From Schlegelella_A sp036263655 (GTDB lineage Bacteria > Pseudomonadota > Gammaproteobacteria > Burkholderiales > Burkholderiaceae_C), in NCBI GenBank assembly GCA_036263655.1, contig DATAGP010000019.1, forward strand, positions 62,001 to 126,000: a DNA stretch of 64,000 bases, in the 5' to 3' direction. Of the stretch, positions 8,612-16,162 are shown piece by piece (position 1 is the stretch's first letter; every line of letters begins with the position of its first letter). The notes beneath the pieces were generated by a model, which ran no database searches, was not told the DNA's origin, and was given only the letters and a program-made list of their open reading frames with translations. The translations under genes and the position numbers were made by a program.

Positions 8612-10087
8612 ATGATCTCCCGCGAACCCACCATCGAGCGCCTGGCGATTGCGCGCTCGCTCCTGCTCGAGCCGTTCGGCCTCGACGAGAGCAAGCTGTC
8701 GGCGGCGCTGGCCACGATCGCCACGCACCGCGTCGACGACGCCGATCTCTACTTCCAGTACACGCGCAGCGAAGGGTGGAGCCTCGAGGAAGGCATCGTC
8801 AAGAGCGGCAGCTTCGGCATCGACCAGGGCGTCGGCGTGCGTGCCGTCGCTGGCGAGAAGACCGCCTTCGCCTACTCCGACGACATCTCGGAAGCGGCCT
8901 TGCTCGACGCGGCACGAACCGTGCGCACCATCGCCGCCGCCGGCCAGAGCCGGCGCGTGAAGGTGTTCGGGGCCCGCTCGATCGCCGGCAGCCGGCTGCT
9001 CTATGCGCCGATGGATCCGATCTCGACGCTCGACAGCACGCAGAAGGTCGGCCTGCTCGAGAAGGTCGAGAAGCTCGCCCGCACCAAGGACCCGCGCATC
9101 GTCCAGGTGATGGCCGGCCTCGCCAGCGAGTACGACGTGATCCTCGTCGCACGCGCCGACGGCACCTTCGCCGCGGACGTGCGCCCGCTGGTGCGGCTGT
9201 CGCTCACGGTGATCGCCGAGCAGACGAAGGACGGCGCCGTGCGCCGCGAGTCGGGCACCGGCGGCGGCGGCGGCCGCTTCGGCCTCGGCTACTTCCAGGA
9301 CGACGTCATCGCCGGCTACGTCGACAGCGCGGTCAAGGCGGCGCTCACGAATCTCGAGTCGCGCCCCGCCCGCGCCGGCGAGATGAGCATCGTACTCGGC
9401 CCCGGCTGGCCCGGCGTGCTGCTGCACGAGGCGATCGGGCACGGGCTCGAGGGCGACTTCAACCGCAAGGGCGCCAGCGCGTTCACCGGGCGCATCGGCC
9501 AGCGCGTCGCCGCGCCCGGGGTCACCGTCCTCGACGACGGCACCCTGCCCGACCGCCGCGGCTCGCTCAACGTCGACGACGAAGGCAACGCCACGCAGAG
9601 GAACGTGCTGATCGAGGACGGCATCCTCAAGGGCTACATCCAGGATTCCATGAACGCGCGGCTGATGAAGGTCAAGCCGACCGGCAACGGCCGGCGCGAG
9701 AGCTACGCCGCAGTGCCCATGCCGCGCATGACCAACACCTACATGCTCGGCGGCGACAAGACGAAGGAAGAGATCGTCGCCGGCCTCAAGCGCGGCCTCT
9801 ACGCCACCAATTTCGGCGGCGGCCAGGTCGACATCACCAGCGGCAAGTTCGTCTTCTCGGCGAGCGAGGCGTTCTGGGTCGAGAACGGGAAGATCCAGTA
9901 CCCGGTGAAGGGCGCGACGCTGATCGGCAACGGCCCCGACGCGCTGACCCGTGTCTCGGCCATCGGCAACGACATGCGCCTGGACACCGGCGTCGGCGTC
10001 TGCGGCAAGGAGGGGCAGAGCGTGCCGGTCGGCGTCGGCCAGCCGACGCTTCGGATCGACCGGATCACGGTCGGCGGCACGGCCTAG
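8612..10087 (+). CDS. tldD: TldD metalloprotease
   Basis: TldD forms a heterodimeric zinc protease with TldE (PmbA) that digests unfolded peptides and processes leader peptides of modified peptides such as microcin B17. The protein has 491 residues, of normal length. The zinc motif HEAIGHGLEGDF lies at about 272-283. Other conserved stretches are GTGGGGGRFGLGYF, DDEGNATQRNVLIEDG and FGGGQVDITSGKFVF. The ATG at 8612 has a nearby GAGGA. The partner tldE/pmbA is not in the window, which is common because the two genes are often unlinked. Confidence 0.97.
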   Translation: MISREPTIERLAIARSLLLEPFGLDESKLSAALATIATHRVDDADLYFQYTRSEGWSLEEGIVKSGSFGIDQGVGVRAVAGEKTAFAYSDDISEAALLDAARTVRTIAAAGQSRRVKVFGARSIAGSRLLYAPMDPISTLDSTQKVGLLEKVEKLARTKDPRIVQVMAGLASEYDVILVARADGTFAADVRPLVRLSLTVIAEQTKDGAVRRESGTGGGGGRFGLGYFQDDVIAGYVDSAVKAALTNLESRPARAGEMSIVLGPGWPGVLLHEAIGHGLEGDFNRKGASAFTGRIGQRVAAPGVTVLDDGTLPDRRGSLNVDDEGNATQRNVLIEDGILKGYIQDSMNARLMKVKPTGNGRRESYAAVPMPRMTNTYMLGGDKTKEEIVAGLKRGLYATNFGGGQVDITSGKFVFSASEAFWVENGKIQYPVKGATLIGNGPDALTRVSAIGNDMRLDTGVGVCGKEGQSVPVGVGQPTLRIDRITVGGTA

Positions 10088-10132
10088 GCTTCGAAGGCGC
10101 GGGCGGGGGGCGTCGATCGCCCGGTCGGACGT

Positions 10133-11842
10133 TCAGGTCTTCGGCGCGGGCGAAGTCACCGCTCCCTCGACGTGGCGCGACATCGCCGCCGCGAGCTCGC
10201 TTTCGCCGACGAACACCCGGCCGGTGCCCTCGGCCTCGAGCAGGGCCGCTTCCTCGCTGTTGTGGCTGCGCACGGCCACCTCGATGGACGGGTTCAGGGT
10301 CCGCGCCGTCTGCACCATCTGCCGGACCTCGATCGTCTCGGGCGTGGCGATGACGAGCATGCGGGCGTTGGCGATGTGCGCCTGGATGAGCGTCTCGCTG
10401 TCGGTGGCGTTGCCGTAGACGGCGGCGACGCCGTCCTGGCGCAGGCGCTCGACCGCCTCCCGGTTCTCGTCGGCGACGACGAACGGGATGCCGGCCGCGG
10501 CGAGCGTCTCGGCGATCCGCTTGCCGACCCTGCCGTAGCCGACGATCACCACGTGTCTCGCCAGGTAGCGCTCGTGCGTCGTCGGCGGCAGCTCGGAGAG
10601 CGGGTCGGCCTGGTGCTGGAGTCGCCCGAGCCAGCGCGGCCGTCCGGTCGCGACGCTGTCGGCAAGCCGGCTCGCGACATCGAAGAGCAGCGGGTTGAGG
10701 GCGATCGAGATCAGCGCCCCGGCGACGATCAGGCTGCGGGCTTCGGGGGAAAGCAGCCCGAGCGACATGCCGAGCCCGGCCAGGATGAAGGAGAACTCGC
10801 CGATCTGGGCCAGGCTGGCCGAGACCACCAGAGCCGTGCGCAAGGGGTAGCCGAGCGCCAGCACCAGCGCCATGGCGGCGATCGACTTGCCGACCATGAT
10901 GATGGCCACGACCCCGAGCAGGTGCAGCGGCCGCTCGACCAGCACGGCCGGATCGACCAGCATCCCCACCGACACGAAGAAGAGCACGGCGAACGCATCG
11001 CGCAGCGGCAGCGTCTCCTCGGCGGCGCGATGGCTGAACTCCGACTCGCGCAGGACCATTCCGGCGAAGAATGCACCGAGCGCGAACGAGACGCCGAACA
11101 GCAGCGACGAGCCGTAGGCGATGGTCACCGCGGCGACGATGACGGCGAGCGTGAACAGCTCGCGCGAGCCGGTCTTCGTCACCTGCCAGAGCACCCACGG
11201 GAAGGCGCGCCGGCCGACCACGAGCATCAGGACGATGAAGGTGACCACCTGGGCCAGCGTCTTGCCGAGGGTGCCGGCCAGGCTGTCGTCGGCGGCGCCC
11301 GCCGGCGGCGTCCCGCCGAGGACGCCGGCCAGCGGCGGCAGGACGACGAGCACCAGCACCATGGCCAGGTCCTCGACGACCAGCCAGCCGACTGCGATCC
11401 GGCCGGGGCCCGACTCGAGCGCATTGCGGGCCTCGAGCGCCTTCAGCAACACCACCGTGCTGGCCACTGACAAGGCGAGCCCGAAGACCAGCGCGTCGCC
11501 GGTCGGCCAGCCCCACCAGCGGGCCGCGCCGTAGCCGAGCGCCGTCGCAGCGGCCATCTGCACGACGGCACCAGGCAAGGCAATCTTGCGCACGGCCAGC
11601 AGGTCGGCCAGCGAGAAGTGCAGCCCGACGCCGAACATCAGCAGCATCACGCCGATCTCGGCCAGCTGCGCGGCGATGTCCGCGTCGGCGACGAACCCCG
11701 GCGTCGCCGGGCCGATGAGGATACCGGCCAGCAGGTAGCCGATCAGCGCCGGCATCTTCAGCCGCTCGGCGAGGAAACCCAGCACGAGCGCGAGGCCGAA
11801 ACCGGCAGCGAGGGTGCTGATCAGGCTGACGGCGTGCGGCAT
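10133..11842 (-). CDS. ybaL: Monovalent cation:proton antiporter-2 (YbaL/KefB type) with TrkA-N domain
   Basis: This 569-residue inner-membrane antiporter probably exports K+ in exchange for H+. About twelve hydrophobic segments fill residues 1-400, including MPALIGYLLAGILIGP, SLAQIGEFSFILAGLG and FALGAFFAGMVL. A cytoplasmic Rossmann TrkA-N domain starts near 430 (HVVIVGYGRVGKRIAETLA) and would sense NAD(H) or a related ligand. No TrkA-C domain is evident. The length fits E. coli YbaL (558 residues) better than KefB. It converges on tldD and diverges from the aroG leader region. Confidence 0.92.
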   Translation of the reverse strand: MPHAVSLISTLAAGFGLALVLGFLAERLKMPALIGYLLAGILIGPATPGFVADADIAAQLAEIGVMLLMFGVGLHFSLADLLAVRKIALPGAVVQMAAATALGYGAARWWGWPTGDALVFGLALSVASTVVLLKALEARNALESGPGRIAVGWLVVEDLAMVLVLVVLPPLAGVLGGTPPAGAADDSLAGTLGKTLAQVVTFIVLMLVVGRRAFPWVLWQVTKTGSRELFTLAVIVAAVTIAYGSSLLFGVSFALGAFFAGMVLRESEFSHRAAEETLPLRDAFAVLFFVSVGMLVDPAVLVERPLHLLGVVAIIMVGKSIAAMALVLALGYPLRTALVVSASLAQIGEFSFILAGLGMSLGLLSPEARSLIVAGALISIALNPLLFDVASRLADSVATGRPRWLGRLQHQADPLSELPPTTHERYLARHVVIVGYGRVGKRIAETLAAAGIPFVVADENREAVERLRQDGVAAVYGNATDSETLIQAHIANARMLVIATPETIEVRQMVQTARTLNPSIEVAVRSHNSEEAALLEAEGTGRVFVGESELAAAMSRHVEGAVTSPAPKT

Positions 11843-11971
11843 CGGGTCGGATTCGGCGGTCAGGAGCCTGTGGAGCCTTCCGAGTTTCCATGATGGCTGG
11901 CGATCCGGGCCTTTCGTCGGGGTTTCGGCCCGATGCCGCTGGCCCCCCCCCGGAGCCCGCGATCCCCGTGC

Positions 11972-11977
11972 TACATT
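11972..11977 (+). promoter_or_regulatory. Candidate -10 element for the aroG leader transcript
   Basis: TACATT ends exactly 6 nt before the leader-peptide ATG at 11984. Transcription would therefore start at or next to the A of that ATG, giving a leaderless mRNA. No Shine-Dalgarno precedes the ATG, which agrees with this. The rest of 11843-11971 shows only GC-rich sequence shared with the divergent antiporter promoter. A clear -35 was not found. Confidence 0.45.
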
Positions 11978-11983
11978 GCCGCC

Positions 11984-12058
11984 ATGCATTTGCGCCACGG
12001 CTTCTTCTTCTATTTTGCGATCTCTCACCGCTCGGCGGCCGGAGAGGCTTGCGCATAG
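11984..12058 (+). CDS. Phe/Tyr-rich attenuator leader peptide (24 aa) upstream of aroG
   Basis: The reading frame encodes MHLRHGFFFYFAISHRSAAG followed by EACA and a TAG stop. Codons 7-11 (12002-12016) read Phe-Phe-Phe-Tyr-Phe, the usual signature of a leader peptide that senses charged tRNA-Phe and tRNA-Tyr. It lies just upstream of an intrinsic terminator (12087-12121) and a DAHP-synthase gene, the first enzyme of Phe/Tyr/Trp synthesis. Codons 16-19 contain the segment CTCGGCGG (12031-12038), which can pair with the 5' arm of the terminator. Stalling at the aromatic codons would leave that segment free and prevent termination. The peptide is a regulatory device with no expected activity of its own. 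Confidence 0.85.
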   Translation: MHLRHGFFFYFAISHRSAAGEACA

Positions 12059-12098
12059 GAAAGAAGACCAGCGCACCGAATCTCTGAAAACCGCCGGG
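12031..12098 (+). promoter_or_regulatory. Predicted antiterminator pairing in the aroG leader RNA
   Basis: CTCGGCGG at 12031-12038 is complementary to CCGCCGGG at 12091-12098 over 8 bp, including one G-U pair. The second segment is also the 5' arm of the terminator, so the two structures are mutually exclusive. A ribosome paused on codons 7-11 would not cover 12031-12038, whereas one at the stop codon would. Confidence 0.65.
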
Positions 12099-12121
12099 CA
12101 CTCCCCGGCGGTTTTCTTTTT
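12087..12121 (+). terminator. Intrinsic terminator of the aroG attenuator
   Basis: A 12-bp perfect stem (12087-12098 with 12104-12115, from the outer A/T pairs to a CCGCCGGG core) has a 5-nt loop and is followed directly by CTTTTT. It ends 26 nt before the aroG start and after the leader peptide stop, which is the layout of a transcription attenuator. Confidence 0.9.
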
Positions 12122-12146
12122 GGGTCTGAAGAAGAGGAGAACCGCC

Positions 12147-13304
12147 ATGCCGACGAAGAACGCTCCCCCTGCCGAGACGGCGTATGCGCGCGGCGAACGC
12201 ACCAGCCGCACCGACGACCAGCGGATCAAGGACGTGACGCCGCTGCCTCCGCCGGAGCACCTGATCCGCTTCTTCCCCATCGCTGGCACGCCGGTCGAGC
12301 AGCAGGTCGGGGCCACCCGCGACGCGATCCGCCGGATCATGAAGCGGCAGGACGACCGCCTCCTCGTGATCATGGGTCCGTGCTCGATCCACGACCCGCT
12401 CGCCGCCGTCGAGTACGCCAAGCGCCTGAAGGTGGAGCGCGACCGGCACGCCGGCACGCTCGAGATCGTCATGCGCGTGTATTTCGAGAAGCCGCGCACG
12501 ACGGTGGGCTGGAAAGGCCTCATCAACGATCCCTACCTCGACGAGAGCTATCGCATCGACGAAGGGCTGCGCATCGGCCGCCAGCTCCTGCTCGAGATCA
12601 ATCGTCTCGGCATGCCGGCCGGCAGCGAGTTCCTCGACGTCATCTCGCCGCAGTATCTGGGTGACCTGATCGCCTGGGGGGCGATCGGGGCGCGGACCAC
12701 CGAAAGCCAGGTCCACCGCGAGCTCGCCTCCGGCTTGTCGGCGCCGATCGGCTTCAAGAACGGCACCGACGGCAACATCCGCATCGCCATCGACGCCATC
12801 CAGGCGGCGGCCCGTGCGCATCACTTCCTCTCCGTGCACAAGAACGGCCAGGTGGCCATCGTCGAGACGCGGGGCAACACCGACTGCCACGTCATCCTGC
12901 GCGGCGGCCGGACGCCGAACTACGACGCGGCGTCGATCGCCACCGCCTGCGCCGAGATCGAGGCGGCGAAGCTTGACTGCACGCTGATGATCGACTGCAG
13001 CCACGCCAACAGCGGCAAGCAGCATGGCCGGCAGGTCGATGTGGCCAAGGACATCGGAGCCCAGCTGGCGCAGGGCAATCGCTGTATCTTCGGGGTCATG
13101 GTCGAGAGCCACCTCGAAGCCGGGTCGCAGAAGTTCCTGGCCGGCCGCGACGACCCGTCGCGCCTGGTGTACGGGCAGAGCATCACCGACGCGTGCATCG
13201 GCTGGGACCAGTCGCGTGAGGTGCTGCAGGGCTTGAGCGACGCCGTGCTGCAGCGTCGCGCCCACGCGGCGCGAAGCGCCGCCGTGCCGGTCGCCGTGCC
13301 ATGA
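12147..13304 (+). CDS. aroG: 3-deoxy-7-phosphoheptulonate (DAHP) synthase, class I AroG/AroF/AroH type
   Basis: This enzyme condenses phosphoenolpyruvate and erythrose-4-phosphate in the first step of the shikimate pathway. The protein has 385 residues, slightly longer than the E. coli isozymes (about 350) because of an N-terminal extension. Motifs are LLVIMGPCSIHDP, RVYFEKPRTTVGWKGLIND, GFKNGTDGN, DCSHANSGK and SHLEAGSQK. The ATG at 12147 follows an AGGAGA sequence. An upstream Phe/Tyr leader peptide and terminator indicate control by aromatic amino-acid supply. This suggests the Phe- or Tyr-responsive isozyme, although allosteric specificity cannot be read directly. Its stop overlaps the following dioxygenase-like gene by 4 nt. 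Confidence 0.96.
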   Translation: MPTKNAPPAETAYARGERTSRTDDQRIKDVTPLPPPEHLIRFFPIAGTPVEQQVGATRDAIRRIMKRQDDRLLVIMGPCSIHDPLAAVEYAKRLKVERDRHAGTLEIVMRVYFEKPRTTVGWKGLINDPYLDESYRIDEGLRIGRQLLLEINRLGMPAGSEFLDVISPQYLGDLIAWGAIGARTTESQVHRELASGLSAPIGFKNGTDGNIRIAIDAIQAAARAHHFLSVHKNGQVAIVETRGNTDCHVILRGGRTPNYDAASIATACAEIEAAKLDCTLMIDCSHANSGKQHGRQVDVAKDIGAQLAQGNRCIFGVMVESHLEAGSQKFLAGRDDPSRLVYGQSITDACIGWDQSREVLQGLSDAVLQRRAHAARSAAVPVAVP

Positions 13305-13957
13305 GACCCGGCCGACGCCGCCTTCTCGGCGCCGCCGGCGCCGCTGCGGCATGGGTGGCCGTTCCGGCCTGGGCGGCGACGCGCACGGTGCTGCCGCGCA
13401 TGACCGACGGTCCGTTCTACCCGTCGCCGGCGTACCGGGCCCGGGCGCTGGACTGGGACGCCGACCTGACGACCGTTCGCGGCAACGCGCCCGACGGCCA
13501 GCCGCGCCCGCGCGCCACGGGGCAGCTGCTCGACCTGTTCGGGACGGTGATCGATCCGGACGGCAAGCCCATCGACCGCGCCGAGGTGGAGATCTGGCAG
13601 TGCGACGCCTTCGGCAGCTACCGGCACCCGCGGGGTGCCGGCACGCGCGTCGACGAGGGCTTCCAGGGCTTCGGCAGCAGCCTCAGCGATGCCCAGGGGG
13701 TCTACCGCTTCCGCACCATCCGGCCGGTACCGTATCCCGGGCGGACGCCGCACATCCATGTCAAGGTGCGCCATGCCGCCTTCGGCGAGCTGAGCTCGCA
13801 GCTGTTCGTCGCCGGCGATGCGGGCAACGCCCGCGACTTCCTCTACACCAGCCTGACGCCCGAGCAGCGCGCCAGCGTCGAGCTGCGACTGCAGCGGGCA
13901 CCCGCCGGCGCGGCGGTGAACTGGCTGGCCGAGAGCGCCCTCGTCGTCGGCCGCTGA
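13301..13957 (+). CDS. Exported intradiol ring-cleavage dioxygenase-like protein (Tat signal)
   Basis: This 218-residue protein starts with RPGRRRLLGAAGAAAAW and a hydrophobic stretch ending in AWA, a plausible twin-arginine signal. The rest is the intradiol dioxygenase beta-sandwich: DGPFYPSP, GTVIDPDGKPIDRAEVEIWQ, GSYRHP, YRFRTIRPVPYPGRTPHIH. Both Tyr and both His expected as iron ligands are present, so it may be catalytic. Periplasmic location is unusual for the classical catechol/protocatechuate enzymes; homologues of this type are poorly characterised. The ATG overlaps the aroG stop (ATGA), so expression should follow aroG attenuation. Substrate unknown. Confidence 0.85.
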   Translation: MRPGRRRLLGAAGAAAAWVAVPAWAATRTVLPRMTDGPFYPSPAYRARALDWDADLTTVRGNAPDGQPRPRATGQLLDLFGTVIDPDGKPIDRAEVEIWQCDAFGSYRHPRGAGTRVDEGFQGFGSSLSDAQGVYRFRTIRPVPYPGRTPHIHVKVRHAAFGELSSQLFVAGDAGNARDFLYTSLTPEQRASVELRLQRAPAGAAVNWLAESALVVGR

Positions 13958-13958
13958 G

Positions 13959-14534
13959 TCAGCCGGCGTCGCGCGCCATGCGCTCGCTCTGCCAGTAGAC
14001 GTCGTCGCCGCCGAGCCCGTCGAGGTTGGCGCGGTTGAGGACGCGGGCGAGGACGAACAGCAGGTCGCTCAGGCGGTTCAGGTACTGGCGCGCCTCGGCG
14101 CGCACGGCTTCGCCGTCGGCGAGGGCGACCACGGAACGCTCGGCGCGCCGCGCGACGGTGCGGCCGACGTGGGCGAGCGCGGCGCTGCGCGTTCCCGCCG
14201 GCAGGATGAACTCCTTGAGGCGCGGCAGGCCGGCGTTGTAGTGCGCCAGCGCCTCGTCGAGCCTGGCGACCGCGGCCGCTTTCAGCAGCTCGAAGCCCGG
14301 GATCGACAGCTCGCCCCCGAGGTTGAACAGCTCGTGCTGGACGACGACGAGGAGCTCGCGCACGTCCTCCGGCAGGGGCTCGGCGAGGAGCACGCCGAGA
14401 GTCGAGTTCAGCTCGTCGACGTCGCCGAGCGCGGCGATCCGCCGGTGGCTCTTCGCCACCCGCGTGCCGTCGCCGAGCCCGGTCGTGCCGTCGTCGCCGG
14501 TGCGGGTCGCGATCTGCGTCAGTCGGTTGGCCAT
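13959..14534 (-). CDS. Cob(I)yrinic acid a,c-diamide / cob(I)alamin adenosyltransferase, PduO type
   Basis: This 191-residue ATP:corrinoid adenosyltransferase makes adenosylcobalamin for cytoplasmic B12-dependent mutases. The N-terminal ATP-binding motif ATRTGDDGTTGLGDG and the helical-bundle signatures DVDELNSTLG, LFNLGGELSIPG, FILPAGTRSAALAH and QYLNRLSDLLFVLAR are all present. It converges tail-to-tail with the intradiol-like gene with a 1-nt gap and is divergent from the flavoprotein gene at 14633. No B12-dependent enzyme or cobalamin riboswitch is seen nearby. Confidence 0.95.
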   Translation of the reverse strand: MANRLTQIATRTGDDGTTGLGDGTRVAKSHRRIAALGDVDELNSTLGVLLAEPLPEDVRELLVVVQHELFNLGGELSIPGFELLKAAAVARLDEALAHYNAGLPRLKEFILPAGTRSAALAHVGRTVARRAERSVVALADGEAVRAEARQYLNRLSDLLFVLARVLNRANLDGLGGDDVYWQSERMARDAG

Positions 14535-14592
14535 GGTCGGGGCATCCTAGCAGCGCGCTGCCGAGCGGCGGCAGGGGTGAGCCTTGACTTCC

Positions 14593-14598
14593 TACAAT
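14593..14598 (+). promoter_or_regulatory. Candidate -10 element for the FAD-linked oxidase gene
   Basis: TACAAT lies 34 nt before the ATG at 14633 in a context (GACTTCCTACAATGCCG) that almost matches the tldD upstream region. The TTGACT just before it is too close to be its -35. A GGAG at 14622 is a plausible ribosome binding site. Confidence 0.45.
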
Positions 14599-14632
14599 GC
14601 CGCACGGCCGTCGGCCGACCCGGAGTCCGGCC

Positions 14633-16054
14633 ATGAACGCACCCCTCCCCGCGTACCTCCTGCCCCGCATCGAGCCGCGCGCCGTCGCGCCCGAGATGCT
14701 GGCGGCGCTGAAGGAGCGCTTCGGCGAGCGCTGCTCGACGGTTATGGCGGTGCGCGAACAGCACGGCCGCGATGAATCGCCCATCGACGCACCGCCGCCG
14801 GAGGCCGTCGTCTTCTGCGAGAGCACGGAGGATGTCGCCGAGGTCGTGAAGCTCGCCGACCGGCACGCCGCGCCGGTCATCCCGTTCGGCGTCGGCTCGT
14901 CGCTGGAGGGGCACCTGCTCGCGGTGCAGGGCGGCGTCAGCATCGACCTGTCGCGCATGAGCCGGGTCATCGCGGTCAACGCCGAGGACCTGACGGTGAC
15001 CGTCCAGGCCGGCGTGACGCGCAACCAGCTGAACGACGAGATCCGCCACACCGGCCTCTTCTTCCCGATCGACCCCGGCGCCGACGCCTCGATCGGCGGC
15101 ATGAGCGCGACCCGCGCCAGCGGCACCAACGCCGTCCGCTACGGGACGATGCGCGAGAACGTGCTCGGCCTCACCGTCGTCACGGCGCAAGGCGAGGTGA
15201 TCCGGACCGGCACCCGCGCCCGCAAGTCGTCCGCCGGCTACGACCTGACGCGCCTGATGGTCGGCAGCGAAGGCACGCTCGGGGTGATGACCGAGATCAC
15301 GCTGCGCGTGTATCCGCTGCCCGAGGCGATGTCGGCCGCGACCTGCACCTTCCCGTCGATCGAGGCGGCGGTGCGGACAACGATCCAGATCATCCAGATG
15401 GGGATCCCGATCGCCCGCTGCGAGCTGCTCGACAGCCACGCCGTGCGCGCCGTCAACCGCCACGACAAGCTGACGCTCACCGAGGCACCGATGCTGCTGA
15501 TGGAGTTCCACGGCAGCGAGGCCGGCGTCGCCGAGCAGGCGGCCATGGTGCAGGAGATCGCCAGCGAGCACGGCGGCGAGCATTTCCAGTGGGCGACGAC
15601 CCCCGAGGAGCGCAAGAAGCTGTGGACCGCGCGCCACCGCGCCTACTTCGCCGGGCTGCAGATGAAGCCGGGCTGCCGAACCGTGACCACCGACACCTGC
15701 GTGCCGATCTCGCGCCTCGCCGAAGCGGTGGTCCAGGCGTCCGAGGAAGCCGAGGCGGCGGGCCTGATGCACTACATCGTCGGCCACGTCGGCGACGGCA
15801 ACTTCCACATCGCCTACCTGGTCGATCCGAACATCCCGAGCGAGCGCGAGACGGCCGAGCGGCTGAACGAGGCCCTTGTCATGCGGGTCCTGAAGATGGA
15901 CGGCACCTGTAGCGGCGAGCACGGCATCGGCCTGCACAAGATGAACTTCCTGGTCAGCGAAGCGGGCACCGGAGCCATCGACATGATGCGGTCGGTCAAG
16001 CGGGCGTTGGACCCGAAGAACATCATGAACCCGGGAAAGATCTTCGCGCTGTAA
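14633..16054 (+). CDS. FAD-linked oxidase, D-lactate dehydrogenase (cytochrome) / GlcD type
   Basis: This 473-residue flavoprotein belongs to the vanillyl-alcohol-oxidase fold and probably oxidises D-lactate or another 2-hydroxyacid, feeding electrons to the respiratory chain. The FAD-binding half shows VIPFGVGSSLEGHLLAVQGG near 85 and GGMSATRASGTNAVRYGT near 155. The cap domain contains the metal/substrate HVGDGNFH near 385 and ends in GEHGIGLHK and DPKNIMNPGKI. These motifs resemble cytochrome-type D-lactate dehydrogenases more than GlcD. No glcE or glcF follows, which also favours the single-subunit type. Confidence 0.9.
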   Translation: MNAPLPAYLLPRIEPRAVAPEMLAALKERFGERCSTVMAVREQHGRDESPIDAPPPEAVVFCESTEDVAEVVKLADRHAAPVIPFGVGSSLEGHLLAVQGGVSIDLSRMSRVIAVNAEDLTVTVQAGVTRNQLNDEIRHTGLFFPIDPGADASIGGMSATRASGTNAVRYGTMRENVLGLTVVTAQGEVIRTGTRARKSSAGYDLTRLMVGSEGTLGVMTEITLRVYPLPEAMSAATCTFPSIEAAVRTTIQIIQMGIPIARCELLDSHAVRAVNRHDKLTLTEAPMLLMEFHGSEAGVAEQAAMVQEIASEHGGEHFQWATTPEERKKLWTARHRAYFAGLQMKPGCRTVTTDTCVPISRLAEAVVQASEEAEAAGLMHYIVGHVGDGNFHIAYLVDPNIPSERETAERLNEALVMRVLKMDGTCSGEHGIGLHKMNFLVSEAGTGAIDMMRSVKRALDPKNIMNPGKIFAL

Positions 16055-16058
16055 GCGC

Positions 16059-16162
16059 GCGTCCCCGACGGGGACGCCGCCTCCCTCTTGGAGGGAGGGG
16101 TTGGGGAGGGAGCAGCCCTGGAAAGGAAGCGAAGCCTCCTTTGACGCTGCGCGTCAAAGGAG
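16059..16162. repeat. Cluster of three hairpins between convergent genes
   Basis: Three perfect stem-loops lie in about 100 bp: an 8-bp stem at 16059-16066/16070-16077, a 7-bp stem at 16081-16087/16091-16097 and a 12-bp stem at 16136-16147/16151-16162, each with a 3-nt loop. The last spans the spoVR stop codon. None is followed by a T-tract. The sequence between them is purine-rich (GGAGGGAGGGGTTGGGGAGG region). This may be a bidirectional transcription barrier or a copy of a dispersed palindromic repeat. Confidence 0.5.

Noticed and set aside
14584..14589. TTGACT as a -35 for the flavoprotein gene
   Set aside because: It lies only 3 nt before the TACAAT box, far too close for -35/-10 spacing.
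13959..14632. A cobalamin riboswitch near the adenosyltransferase
   Set aside because: The upstream gap is only 98 bp and has no B12-box-like sequence.
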